A DNA stretch of 64,000 nucleotides, taken from the NCBI GenBank assembly GCA_019054805.1, contig JAHQIY010000002.1, positions 2,790,001 to 2,854,000 on the forward strand. The letters run 5' to 3'. This stretch comes from Brachionus manjavacas (Eukaryota; Rotifera; Eurotatoria; Ploima; Brachionidae). Of this stretch, positions 45,501-57,340 are shown piece by piece. How positions within the stretch are numbered: the stretch's first letter is position 1; every line of letters starts with the position of its first letter. Below the pieces are notes generated by a model. The model worked only from the letters and a program-made list of their open reading frames with translations. It was not told where the DNA came from and made no database searches. A program made the translations under genes and the position numbers.

Positions 45501-48131
45501 TATCTACTATTTCTTGTCCTTGGATCTAATGAATGTTTATTTGGGGAAAAACTTACAGTTCCAATTTTTTTTGCTCTTCTTTTTGTTTTTTAAGCTCTTC
45601 TGCTTTTTTTCTGTCCTCTTCTTTCTTTTTTTTTATTTCTTCATTGCGTTTTTTTTCCTCTTCTTGAAGTTTGATTATTTCTAGTAGTTTTTTCTTTTGT
45701 TGTTCTTTTCTCATCTCTTCACGTACTCGGTCCTCGTCGGCTCGTTTGGCAGCTTCTTCTTGCTGCTGTCTAAACTTTGCTTCTTCTTGCCTTCGTCTTT
45801 CCTCCTCCTCCAACTTAAACTTCATCTGTTGCTCTTTCTCCAATTTTCTCCTCTTTTCCTCTTCCATTTTAGTTATTTCGAACAAAGCCTGAATTTTGTC
45901 CTTTATCGGATGAGATTCCGTATTGGAATTTATCTGATGATGACCAAGCATCATATTTGCCTGGCTCATTAGCGGGTTCAAATGACCCAGTGTGTTGGTG
46001 TTTCCTTGTATCAAGTGGTTCATGGGCGAAATGGATGACGGAGGAGTCGGATTCAAATTAGGACTAATTCTAGCTTGTTGCTCTTTCCAAACAGACTGGT
46101 TGGGCAGTGCAGCATCTAAGATAGCCGGGTCCAGCCCGGTAAAAACTTCGCCTTGTTTTGATTTCAAATTCAAATTGCACTGATTTATCAAGGCTTCTTG
46201 CTTTTTGCGTAGTTCATTTAAATTGCTTAAGACACCATTTACTCCTAGAGTTGCCAGAGATGCCACCACCGCTTTTTGCTGAAGCTGAATCTGCTGTATT
46301 TGCTGAATAATATTGTTCAAGTTGGTCGTATTTTGGCCGGCCTTTTGCTGACTGGCTATGTATGCTTGTAGCAGGTGGTAATTTTGAGGTAAAAACTGGG
46401 TTTGCTGAAACATTTGAATTTGTTCATGCGACCATTGCTGTGAGCTTGAAGGGGCTTGTGTGGGGATGGTTTTAGATGGCGAGGAGAATGGCATTCGGCC
46501 GAGATTTTGGCTCAAAACACCCAATGGCACAAATTTTTCGTCACAGCCTCGTTTGACCATCAAATTCATGCTAAAATAGCCTGCAGTGAGCCAGCCCGCC
46601 ATCTGTTCCGAGCTAAACGAGCCTTGTATTTGATTCTGAGGATCCAAATAAAACCAACGCTCTGCTTCCGGGTGATCCATTGACACTGACACTAGCTTAG
46701 GATCAGCACTTTGCACAATACTATTCGGCAAAGTCAACAAGTTTGCTTGATTCTGTTTTTGTTCATTAGCATCACCATTTGGTGCTTCGTTGATGACGGC
46801 CTGAGTCATCTTTTCGGCCAATTCGTCCGCGTCCTTGTTATTTAAATCGTTGACTTTGTTATTTACTTTTTGTGCTTCGACCGGCCTATTTTCTTTGTCC
46901 TCTGTCATTTCTTTTTCTTTTTTTTCTTCTTTGACCGGCACAAATTTTCCACTTTCGTCAAATGTCATTCTTTTTTGCATTTCGTCCGGATTGGTTTTTT
47001 GCATCTCGTCATCATCGTCCATCAGCCATTCGGGATGTGGTTCACACTTTTCATAGGTTTTATTTTTGGTGTCAGACTTTCTAAAACTCGACCATTCTTT
47101 GCCATTTCTCCACTCTTTCTTACTTTTATTGTCACTTTTCAAATCAGTTGACGAACCGGAATTTGCCGCGGCATTTTCCGACTCGCACGCTTCTTTTTCG
47201 TCTGGCGTCAGGTCTTTCTCGTCGATTTCTTCGGTTTCCGATATGGACGCCTTGCTTCTCCAATTTTCATCAGCCATTGCTCTTGAGTAGTCTTTTTTGG
47301 GGCCTGCTTCGCGTTCCTCCCAGTTGGCAGAGCGATTATACGATCCCCGGCTGTATCCACCTCGGCCTCCGCCTCTAGTGGAACTGCTGACTGGTATCGG
47401 GTTGCCGTCCTCGTCTAGCGCAGGAGGCTTACCCGCATGACTGTGAGCATCGCTTCCTCCGCGACCCCTGCCTCTACCACGACCACCAGCGCCCCTCTCC
47501 CCTCCGTAAGGGCCGCGGCCCGCTTGACCGCCAGAATTTGCCCCGCGGCCTCCGCGACCTGCGCCGCCTCTGGACGGGCCTGTTTCGCCGCCCCGACCTC
47601 CACTTCCTGGCGGGCCACCTTGAAGCTTACTGTAAGCCACCAGAGCCGCAGCGCTGTTTACACAAGTTGATAAATATTTCTTAATAAATGATAAAATGAA
47701 ATAAATTTTTTTCTTTAATTTTTATTAAAATTCCAAGTACTTGTTCTTCTTGACTAGGCTGAGACAAAAGAACCGGTCTTTGCAGGTCTTTTTTGAGTAA
47801 GTCTTCGAATTCTGCAAAAAGAGCATTAGATGGTGGTTGATCGAATAAAACTTTTTCAATTGCTTCATAAATAGCGAGCATTTCTTCGCGGCCATAGCGA
47901 TGCTTGGCTAATTGAAAAGTGAGACCGGGTGACGGTGGCAAAACAGACATTTTTGTGCTGTCACCACTCGACAGTTGTCTTAACCTGCTCAAAAACACGT
48001 CATCAATTAGTTTTAAACAAGGGATAAAAAAAAAGAAAGCAAATTTACCAAGCTGGACCAAATGTGAGTCCACCAGTGTCGGCTGTCTTAGTCGAGGATA
48101 TTTTTATTAATTCACTATTAGATCCTTCCAT
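42529..48131 (-). CDS. GIGYF: GIGYF-family protein, full-length (GYF domain, RGG box)
   Basis: Six exons on the minus strand (48131-48049, 47984-47741, 47679-45557, 43878-43127, 43081-42942, 42723-42529) give about 1178 residues. Order of features: FGPAW; the 4EHP-binding segment KHRYGREEMLAIY (about 55-67); an RGG box (about 130-188); the DDX6-type motif HPEWL...MTFDESGKF (about 325-355); the GYF domain (about 450-496, WFYLDPQNQIQGSFSSEQM to FVPLG), which binds PPGL-type proline motifs; Gln-rich helices; a long charged coiled coil; and the conserved C-terminal helices (IPTFVNFLREIETCAEIEDYV). It ends with SQLLGFTVQPDPSLKNRGDI, equivalent to the LLGFSV-type end of vertebrate GIGYFs. It should repress translation and trigger mRNA decay with 4EHP. 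The 1678-nt intron at 43879-45556 is exceptional here; an extra exon inside it cannot be excluded. Confidence 0.93.
43879..45556 (-). other. Unusually long intron of the long GIGYF gene
   Basis: At 1678 nt this intron is about thirty times the local norm. It is A/T-rich, with a (TAAA)n microsatellite at about 44696-44718 and no recognisable exon or nested gene. Phase joins correctly across it (CT|A). Confidence 0.6.
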
Positions 48132-49746
48132 TTTCATTGTTTGTGTGTTTAATAAATATTTTGAAATTGATAAAAATTCTGTCAAATTAGAAAATATAAA
48201 TCAAAGGTGTGCAAAGTGCCATTTTTTCTTTTATTTTCAGTTTTTGTTACTAATTTAGAAGAATTTGGAAAAAAGTTGAGCTGAGCTATTTTCGCCTAGC
48301 TCGGGTAGAAATCGACGTGAAAATTAAAATTTTATTTTTATTAATTTTGCCATGGTTGTTTATGTGTTCTTTGCTAGTCTTAACTAAACCAAATAGAATT
48401 TTTAAATGGAGAAAGAGAAAAACATGCAGCCAATTCTAAATGAATAAAGATGAATCTATAAACATTGTAGCGCACACATAAAAAACATATAAACATATAG
48501 ACGATTTTTATATACCCCAGTATATTTTATGAAGAAAAAATTTGCAATTCTTGCTTTTACCATAGTAGACACACAACATATGCATCTGATGATCGTTGTG
48601 ATTATAATAAATTTTAATAATAGAATAGAGAAATTATTTGCATGTTTGTGCAAAAGGGCCCTTGTCGCTAACAGATTTTTTTAGTTCCGCAAAAAATTCT
48701 CAAACAGAATTTCGTCAACTAAATAAATGAATCTTTAATCTATTAAGTAAAAATAACCTTAACTTTAAGGCTTTCTATATTATTCTATGAATTAAATTTT
48801 TTTTAGCTATTTAATTTTAGACATAATTTTTTAGTTTTTTAAAATATGAATAAAAATTTTAACTATTAATTTACACGATCAAAAATTAACCAAATAAATA
48901 AAATCTTGATAATTTTTTCAAGAAATAGAATTATTTTAATTAATTTAGCTAAAGCGGCCAATTTTTATTTGTATTATCCGGATAAAATAAAAATTATAAA
49001 AAGAATGCCGTTGAATTTTCAAATCATTTAGTTTGCTGTGAAACTGACAAAGCTTTTATTTTTGACTTGATATAAAGAAAAACATACAACACTCAAAAAA
49101 CAATATAGTAATCGTAAAAAACATTTAAAAATTTATCATTTTTATCAAGTCCTTGAAATCAAGACTTGAATTTCTCAAGGAAAAAAATAACGAAATCAAA
49201 TTATCAAAAATGAAAAAGTAAAGTTGTTAAAAATTAGAAACAAAATCGTTTTGTTAAAGAACATAAAATTTAATTGGCATATTGTCTCAATGTTGGCAGT
49301 ATTTGTCTCTTTTATCTACCTGCCGCTTCGTTAAATATCTTGAAGGTACTTGTTCTCTTTCTTAAATCCTTCAACATTATGTATTCTGCACAATCCATTA
49401 GAACGTCAATACTTTAATTAATATTTAATTCTAAATTTTAAAAGGCAAGCCTAGTATTTCTTATTAGTTCTTATAAGAAATATCTGGAAATTAATAATAT
49501 TTAATTATTTACTTTATTTTTCTTATGTTTTAAATAAAAATTCAGAATGAAAAAATCTTTTGTGCGAATTATTTTTAAAGATCGTTCGATTATCTTATAA
49601 TAAAATCTTTCAAATTTATCTAGAGATCTTACAAGATCTTACAAGTGAATCAACATCTTAAATTACTTTTTGAAATCAATTCAAAATTCAATCTTTGAGC
49701 TTGAAAATTTAGATAAAGTTAGATATATTTAATGGTTATTTCTAAG
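48132..49746. other. Intergenic, upstream of the long GIGYF gene
   Basis: A/T-rich. Short frames at 48064-48258 and 48456-48653 have no recognisable content. The GIGYF promoter should lie here. Confidence 0.5.
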
Positions 49747-50231
49747 ACACGGACCCATACTTATCTCCCCTGGAAATTCTATGCCACTTATCCTCCACTA
49801 TTTTTCTAGTAACACTTTCGTTTCTAGTAAAAAAAGTCAAAGAACAAAATTATTAAATTAAGGATCAATTAACTTTGTGTTCTTTTTACTTTTATCAAAA
49901 CTTTTGAATCGTGAAAAAAATTGTGACGAAAAATCGTCTAATGTATAATTCTCAATAAGTCAATGAACTTGCTACCGTATTTAGAAGATCTAAATTTTCA
50001 CTTTTCAATTCTGCCATTTTACAAAAATTTTCAGCTAAAAATTCTATTAAATTATTTTTAATATTTATTTCTAATGTAAAAGCATAATTTTAAAATAAGA
50101 GATTTAAAACGGAATGAAGACCGACCCGAATGTGTCAGAGCTTAAATTTTGGTTCTGTGAAAGCTGATTAAATTTTGTACTTGAAAAATGGTGGTGGAGA
50201 ATTTCTTGGGGAGATAAGTATGGGTCCGTGT
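49747..50231. repeat. MITE with 24-bp GC-richer inverted ends
   Basis: The left end (49747-49770, begins ACACGGACCCATACTTATCT) and the complement of the right end (50208-50231) are identical over 24 bp. Similarity is looser for a further 35 bp (AAATTCT...CCACTATTTTTC versus AAATTCTCCACCACCATTTTTC). It is 485 bp with no coding capacity. No exact target duplication is visible; both flanks contain TTATTT. Confidence 0.8.
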
Positions 50232-50833
50232 TTTATTTAAAACTGGAGGTCTGTGCCTTAAAAATTTTTAAAGATTTTTTTGAATTCAGTTATTTTCCAT
50301 CTTTTTCCTTCTTTCTGTAATTTGTCCGAATCCGCGATCAATTTATTCATTTTAATAATTTAAATTATTAAAATATTATAATTATAGGCACTTGTTAGCT
50401 AAATTTTAATGCAAATGCTAAATCATTTTTATTTTTTTTTAAATAAAGGGGGAATGGAAGAATTTCTTTTCAGACTTTTGTATAAGAAAAATTGACTTGC
50501 TAAATTTTTTAAATTTAAACTTCAAATTTTGACTTAATACAAAAGTGAAATTAACAATTAATTTAGCTATTTATTTTCAAATTGTCATTTAAAAAACTTT
50601 TTTAGATAAAATTCTTTATTAATTTTGAGATTATTAAAAAAAATAGAATCTTTTTAAATTAAATTGAAAAAAAGTGAATCTTTATATTTTTTACAATTAT
50701 TACCTTAAAAATGTCATCAAGATTAATTTATTTCTATCAGCCTAGAAATAATCTATTTTAAAAATAACAACTATTTGTAAATAAAACTCACCATAAATGG
50801 TCATTTTATTGATGTATTTAGGAAAATTAAAGA
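50232..50833. other. Intergenic 3' flank of LysM gene
   Basis: A/T-rich. The complement of TTTATT at 50805-50810 gives a minus-strand polyadenylation signal just after the LysM gene's stop. Confidence 0.5.
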
Positions 50834-51619
50834 TTAAGGCATCAAGTGATGCTCCTTTAGATAAAGTATTCTATAAAAAAATATACTTAAAGGCAATAGA
50901 ACCACAATTACAACAGCTATTATTAAAATATCTCGAACGTTTAGATTGAAAATACCTTTGGCTCTTATATCAGATCTTATCTCTCTGTAGTATGTCGGGT
51001 TAGCAACTTGAATTAAATTTTGATCTTGAACACTATTTTTAAGTTGATCATTGTGGTTTTTTAACGTTTCAATTTTGTGGTCAAATTTTCTAAAAAATCT
51101 TTTAGCTTGTCTAGCTTGTTTAGATTTTTTTACATCTTGTTCGTTGATAACTCTCGATTCTTTAAGAAGAGCTGTTTCCAGACTGGACGAGTTGACTTCA
51201 GAATTTGCATTAGTTTCCATTTCATATTTGGAATTTAAATTATTTGTTTGATTATTATCCTCAGACGATTTATCGTCCTCACTTTCAATACTATTTGTTT
51301 CAAGATGAACGGATAGTAAATTACTACTATTAAGTCGAGTGATCGGGTAATCGGCAATTTTGAGCTGGTTGACAAATTTTTCAGAATAGTATGAATTTGG
51401 TTTTATGGGTATCTTCACCACCTTAAGTGCATATACGTCTCGTTCATTTTGAAGACAGTTAATCCGCTTCAGATCAGCAATAGAAATACCAAATTTCATT
51501 GATATTGTATGCAATGTTTCATCCTCTTTTAAGCTATAATCAATATACAGATATTGAGCCAAGCTTGTTTCTTTAATGTCTCTAAAATTTGACTCTTTAG
51601 GACGAAACCTATTGCTCAT
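50834..51619 (-). CDS. LysM-domain membrane protein, LYSMD3/4 type
   Basis: A single coding exon of 261 residues. A LysM domain lies at about 26-72 (DYSLKEDETLHTISMKFGIS, then ADLKRINCLQNERDVYALKVVKIPIK). This matches the vertebrate LYSMD3/4 pattern in which DIKRVN and ALRSIKIPVK are kept. A long polar, low-complexity middle follows, and one transmembrane helix near the C-terminus (about 230-253, ILIIAVVIVVLLPLSIFFYR). LYSMD3 has been linked to chitin recognition in vertebrate cells; role here is inferred only from domain architecture. The ATG at 51619 is preceded by TTTTTGTTTAG, which could be the acceptor of a 5' UTR intron. It lies 181 bp downstream of Ku70 on the same strand. Confidence 0.85.
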   Translation of the reverse strand: MSNRFRPKESNFRDIKETSLAQYLYIDYSLKEDETLHTISMKFGISIADLKRINCLQNERDVYALKVVKIPIKPNSYYSEKFVNQLKIADYPITRLNSSNLLSVHLETNSIESEDDKSSEDNNQTNNLNSKYEMETNANSEVNSSSLETALLKESRVINEQDVKKSKQARQAKRFFRKFDHKIETLKNHNDQLKNSVQDQNLIQVANPTYYREIRSDIRAKGIFNLNVRDILIIAVVIVVLLPLSIFFYRILYLKEHHLMP

Positions 51620-51800
51620 CCTAAACAAAAAGAAATAAATGACTAAATTTTATTTTTTAATAAAAAGGCTATTAATTCCTTTATTTGAGTGAATAATATT
51701 TTTTTTTGAAAAAATTTATTGAAAATTAAAATTCAGATTTACAATCTTTGCACAAATTAAATTTTTCAGTCTAAATATTTTTGCCATTCAACAATTGAGG

Positions 51801-54757
51801 TTAAGAAAGACCCAGATAGGCATTTATTTCTCTTATTAAATCATCTTTTTTTGAACCCTTTGCCACAATTTTTTGCTCTTTCATAAATTCTTTTAATTTG
51901 GCTACGGTTTGCTTTCCAAGCTTAAAATAATTTTAATTAAAATTTTGTTTCTTCATTCTTTTAAGTCATTTTTAGCCATTGTCACCGTCAAATGTATGTC
52001 CTATTTATTTTCTTGTCTAATTAAACTGCGCATCATAGGTAAAAATATAAAAAAATATGAAAGAAAAATAAACATAAAATCAATTTATTAATTACATAAA
52101 AAAATAGATTTAAAAATATTAAACTTAATGATGTATTGAAAGTGGAAATTTTTTTGTTAAAATTTTGCTTTTAATTTTTTAAACTATTTTTTAAGATGAA
52201 TTTTCATTTCTTATAGATGTTATTCAAATTTTTGCATTTAATTTTGATAAATGAATAGAGAAATGAGGCATCTAATGGATCAAAATTTATAAAACTTGAC
52301 AAGCATTCATATATTTAAATTCGCGACCAAGTTATTAGCAATTAAATTTTTAATTTTTGTTCCTTTTTTCAAAAAGATAAATCTGGTGGCATAAATCAAA
52401 AATGACTATATTTTATTTAAGTTCGTTTTCTAAAAAAATATGAAATTGCTTACTCTTCCAGCTTTTGCTTCTGATAGTATATCTAAATCTTCATTATTTT
52501 TGTTTTTTTTTATCAAAACTCCTCCTGATTCATCAGTCTAAAATTCGAAGAATTTTAAATTTTGGACATTTCATACAGTAAATTTAATTACTTTTCTCTT
52601 CGATTTGGCTTGAGCTGGTTTTTCTGGTAACCTCAACTCGGATATTATTTCGTCAAGAAAAGGTCCAGCTCTTTTCTCTATCCGAGAAAAATCAGGTAAA
52701 GTCAAATCTTCGACATGCTCAGTTTCTTCTCTGGCTAAGGCTATAGCTTCGATTTCAAACCAAAGTTTTTGTAAAGCAGGGTTTTTAAAATTTTCTGGAC
52801 TATATTTAAACTTGAGTTTATTTATGCATTTGGTGAATAATTCTAAAACTTCTGGATTTTCTGTGAAACAAAAATTTTTATTTATTTTTCTTAGTATAAT
52901 TTTGTACTTCTTGTTTCTACGATTCTGTCAATTTGACGAATATCATCAGCAAATGGCAAAAACAAAACATGAAAACCTGCCGGTACAATTTGAATTTTTT
53001 CTTCAATCTGCTCTTGCTGAGGACATAATGCAACCAACCTAGAAGGTGTATTAACTCTGGTTATCATTTCACAAAGAACATATTTTTCTTTTTCTAAGCA
53101 TTTTTCGAGCAATGCCCTGAACAAAGTTGTACTGCCTTCAATCAACTATAATTATGTTTAAAATATTTTGTTTAATAAAATTCCGTTTATTTACTTTCTC
53201 ATCTGGGTATAAAAAATGACCTGGCTTTACATACATGTAAGGTTTAATTGTCTTCAAATCCTTAAAACCGATTAGTTTAAGTCCAGGATTACCAAAGCGT
53301 TTGATTGATTTTATTTCATCCTGCTCGAATGCAATTCTTTTGCCAAATATATCTAAGGCTAGCTTTGTATCAGACGCAAAAAGTATTTCTCCTGTGTCCT
53401 AAATGATAACCATAGAGAACAAAAATTTACATTTTAATTAGTTAGTAGCTACCGGGTTAAATCGTCGAGTTACAGTTTTAGTCTCAACATTGGTCTTCTT
53501 ATCAAGTTTTATTTTAGATGGTTTTGCACATTCTCTAACTAAGTTGAATCTGTTTAAGCAAAATTAGAATATTTTTATCAAAATTTTTATTAGAGTAAAG
53601 TCATTATACTTACACACTACATGATATTGACAAATTGTTGTCAAATTCTAAATTCAAATGAGTATAGGGCCTTCGTTTATGATCCTTTGATCTCACACTA
53701 AAATGCTTAATGTTTCCCTGAATTAAAAAATTAGGAAAATTTTACGTTTTTTCTAGTTCTTCAAAATTTTCTGCAGGATCAGGGAGAATTTTGATGTCTT
53801 CTTCGGAAAGCATTAAAGCGTCCTAAAAAGTTTTTTAAATTAATAGCTAAAATTTTTTAAAGCAAAATTACAGCATAGAATTTTGAATAGTCAAATTTTT
53901 CACTTTCAAGAACTACTGGAACAACTTCTAAAATAATACCAATATCATATAAATCTTTAGATTTATTTTTGGCTAGTTTTTCCAAAGTTTTGTCATTTTC
54001 GTGAGGATGATCTCTACGAGTAAAAAGCATTATACGCCTTGTGTCTAATTTTTGAGTTCTGAACAAGAAAAAAATTATTGTTAAATTGATCAGCTAAGTT
54101 TAACTAACATTGAGGAGAACATATTTGAACACCACCAAAAAACCTTATCAAGCGAAAAGTCATTGCTATTGCCGTAGTGTTGGCGAAAATTTTTGAAATC
54201 AAAATCTTGAAAATTTGTGTCAAAAAAAAACGAAATTAATAAATGATTTAAAAATTACTTAAGCTAAATTTTTCGATTTCTTTTATTCGTTCAGCACTGG
54301 GTTGATCCAGATCCTAAATACAAAATTAAGTTACGACATTAAGAAGATGTATTTACTTGTAGAGTATAGATGTGAGGAAAGTCCTCGCTAGTGTTGTTTT
54401 GTTCGGTTCCGAAAAAAACAATTCCTAAAAAATCTTTATCGCTTCCATAAATTTTTTGCTGGTAGATATTTTGAATTGCCTTTTAAACCAAAATTAAGCA
54501 TTCGATTTCCCTAAAAGAAAACCTTAATTTACTTTCATGCATTTTTCAAATAGGGTCTTGTCTTCAGACTGTGCTTTGGCAAACATACTCGGTGAGCAAT
54601 CAACTAGAAACAAAGTGCTATCTCGTAATGAACCAATCTTAAGTGTTTTTAAAAGGATGCTAAAATTGGTTATTTAATTTAAAATTACTGCAAAAGAGCT
54701 AAATTGATCTTCATTTTGCTCGTCGAAATCATTTTCGAATCCGAATGTGTCATCCAT
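51801..54757 (-). CDS. XRCC6: Ku70, DNA double-strand-break repair subunit
   Basis: Fourteen short exons join in consistent phases (54757-54689, 54637-54533, 54479-54357, 54313-54259, 54205-54109, 54058-53872, 53822-53746, 53697-53614, 53549-53453, 53398-53195, 53145-52908, 52860-52592, 52537-52454, 51920-51801) to 602 residues; human Ku70 has 609. The N-terminal vWA-like domain has STLFLVDCSPSMF and RRIMLFTRRDHPHEND. The Ku core follows (FGNPGLKLIGF-like phrase, EGSTTLFRALLEKCLEKE, VPAGFHVLFLPFADDIRQ). A SAP domain ends the protein (about 563-602, TVAKLKEFMKEQKIVAKGSK). Ku70 pairs with Ku80 to load end-joining factors on broken DNA. Intron 7 needs the acceptor at 53698-53700 to hold phase, giving 48 nt. 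Intron 13 (533 nt) is the only long one. A polyadenylation signal in complement lies at 51715-51720. Confidence 0.95.
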
Positions 54758-55530
54758 CAGGAAGAAAAAATATTTGATTTTATTTTTTGAATATTTTTGA
54801 TTGAAAAAAATTGTAGTTGTCAGAAAAATTTTCTTGTCATATACATGTTTGAGCAGGTTTTTTCAAAATTTTACTAGAATTTATTATTAAAACAAATCAC
54901 ATATTTGCTACGTCTCAATATTTAGAAATTATTATAATTTTAATCATTTTTTAAATTTTTGGTATTAATTATAACAATCTGGAATACCAAATTTAAAATT
55001 TTCAAAATAATCTTTACTATTCAATTTGTAATTTTTAATTATTTTTCATTTTTTACATTTTTTGAATAAAAAAAAAAAAATGATAACTTAAAAATTGTTA
55101 CAAACTATCTCTTATTAAAAATTAAAGCTTAAAAATCTTTTATTCTTTAAATGCTTTTCAAATACAGCACTGATTTGCTACAAGGATTTGATGATAATTT
55201 ACGTAAATTAACGTTATATGAGGTAAAAAAATGTAGTAAAATTACAGCTGCCAAAAAGGTTAGATTTTTGCTTTTTTATTGTTCCATTGAAAACTTGAAT
55301 TTCCAATTTTTTCGATTAAATTTTCCAAAAAAGAAAAAATTATGTGATTTTACGTAAAATTTTGTAAAAGTCTATTTTAACATGTAATATTTGGTAAAAA
55401 ATAGTCTATTTGTATTTGTTTTTTTATATAATGCATTTCATTTAATTTCATTTCAAATCATTTCAATTGGGCTCAAATCTACTCAACAGATCTAAGAATT
55501 TTGAATAAAAGGATTCAATCAAACTGAGAA
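54758..55530. other. Intergenic region upstream of Ku70
   Basis: A/T-rich. TTTACGTAAA words occur at 55198-55208 and 55350-55360. At about 55440-55490 the minus strand reads VDLSPIEMI, a possible trace of a Tc1-like DLNPIE motif. No gene. Confidence 0.4.
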
Positions 55531-55915
55531 AAAAGGGTTTTGTGAAATTTAGTACAAAATGATAAAAAGAACAGAAAAAATGTTAAAAATTGAATAATCT
55601 TTTTTCATCTTTTTTTTTTAACGTTTAAAAATAAGTTCTATGAATGCAGCAAAGTGCAACATTCAAAGTTGCATCAAATGTCAAGTTCTGCTAAATTTGC
55701 AGAGTTAAGCAGAAATTAAATTTCACTATAATCGAGAGTAGTGCATTTTGCAGAGATTTTGCATATCATTAGCAGACATAGAAAGTTGATGTAACTTTGA
55801 ATGTTGCACTATGTTATATTCACAGAATTTATTTTAAACCTATAGAAAGAAAAACTTATTCAATTTTTTCATTTTTTTTTTGTTCTTTTGTACTGAACTC
55901 CACAAAACCGTAAAA
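55531..55915. repeat. Foldback element with about 140-bp inverted arms
   Basis: The left arm (55531-55676) and the complement of the right arm (55785-55915) match along their length: GGGTTTTGTGAAATTTAGTAC with CGGTTTTGTGGAGTTCAGTAC at the outer ends, and GTGCAACATTCAAAGTTGCA with GTGCAACATTCAAAGTTACA at the inner ends. The loop of about 110 bp holds TTTGCAGAG words in both halves. No coding sequence. Confidence 0.78.
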
Positions 55916-56484
55916 GGTGATAAATTAAAACTAAGTAATTTACACGTTTGAAAAAAAAATAGATAATTTTTTTTATAAATTTATAAAAAAATTAAAAGTT
56001 GCTATAATTAAACTGACGTCCGGCCTGTACTTCATAACTGGTTAACGTCTAACCTTTCTTTATGTACATTCTTGTAACTATATATTAGAAATTTTCTATC
56101 TTTATTTTAAATTTGTAAATTTAATTAAATGTTAAAAAAAAAAAAAAAAAAAATAAATAAATGCTGTAACACATGTAACAATCTATTACAATTTAAGTCT
56201 TCTTAACATTCATTTATTTAGCTAATTTTTTTTTTTTTTTTTTAAATCATATAATCAATAATCAATTGTAACTAACTATTTATGTAATTAATCATCTCTT
56301 AGTTTTTAATACTATTGAACCATTATTTAATTCATTTTTTATTTATTTCTTATTCATGACTAATTTTTTGAATTACTTTTAATCTACTTAATCACATTAA
56401 TCTGTATAATCTCTCGTATTCGTCTTGTACCTCAGTTTCGTCTCTGTTACTTTCATTGTAGTTGCTTAATTAATCTCTCGATTT

Positions 56485-56573
56485 TTGCGCAATTAGCTAC
56501 CATAGATGGCTTCCGAGTAAGTCATCTCCGCAAGCTCGCTTGCTGTAGCTTTTTATTATTATTATTATTATTA
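56485..56573 (+). repeat. LINE 3' tail with hairpin and (ATT)n, copy A
   Basis: Conserved block GCGCAATTAGCTACCATAGA, then TCATCTCCGCAAGC, a GCAAGC/GCTTGC hairpin, TGTAGC and an (ATT)n tail at 56553-56573. The 3' hairpin plus microsatellite is typical of CR1/L2-like LINE 3' ends. The coding part is absent. Nearly the same sequence recurs 188 bp downstream. Confidence 0.75.
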
Positions 56574-56760
56574 CTTGGCATTTAAACTGTAATCTTTTAT
56601 TATGTAATTCTATTTCTGTATTTTTGCATATTTTTCCTTTGTAAAATTCTTGTACATAATACTTACTTAATTCCACTCAATACTTTCTTAGATTAAATTA
56701 AACAATGACTCTTACTGAAGTAAAAAAAAAATGTATTTGTCTGTTATTTTCCATCATTTC

Positions 56761-56854
56761 TGCGCAATTTCGGCTACCATAGATGTCCTCTTAGTAGGTC
56801 ATCTCCGCAAGCTTGCTTGCTGTAGCTTATTCTTATTATTATTATTATTATTAC
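56761..56854 (+). repeat. LINE 3' tail with hairpin and (ATT)n, copy B
   Basis: Same block as copy A (GCGCAATTTCGGCTACCATA, TCATCTCCGCAAGCTTGCTT, GTAGC) and an (ATT)n tail at about 56834-56854. Two insertions of the same family within 400 bp in the same orientation. Confidence 0.75.
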
Positions 56855-57340
56855 TTAATTTTTAAAACATTTGATTCAAATTATCAATTTTTAAATTATT
56901 ATTTGATTTTTTTCAAAATTTAAGTTGCTCTATAAATTTTATTTAATTTCGAATTTGATTTCAAAATTGAAAAAACAAATTTAAATTCAAATTTATTTAA
57001 TACTTAAAATTTTGTTTCGAATAATTTTGCTTTGATACTAATTTTTCAATAGTCTTTAAAAATTTTGTATTTATTCAAGTTTCAAATTATGTACAAAAAA
57101 TTAATTCGATTTCACTGGTATAAACAATTTGAATAATACTATTTTTATAGATAAAATCAATTAATAATAAAATATGCCTTTTAAGTTAAAGCATTTTTGA
57201 ATGTCAAAGAGAAAACTTTCAGAATTGTTTAAAGATAGCTTTTTATTTATTCAAGGTATTTATTTTTATTTGAATTTTTTTTAGGGTTAAAATAATATAA
57301 TAATATATCAAAATATGTATTAAGAAATAAAATTAATTTC
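56855..57340. other. Intergenic, no gene seen
   Basis: A/T-rich 3' flank of the minus-strand gene at 57341-58698. No signal found. Confidence 0.5.

Noticed and set aside
47066-47670. Plus-strand frames opposite the GIGYF RGG region
   Set aside because: They are antisense shadows of the GC-rich coding exon of GIGYF.
55151-55357. 68-residue plus-strand frame containing LRKLTLYEVKKCSKITAAKK
   Set aside because: It resembled the start of a transposase DNA-binding domain, but no further conserved blocks follow; left unassigned.
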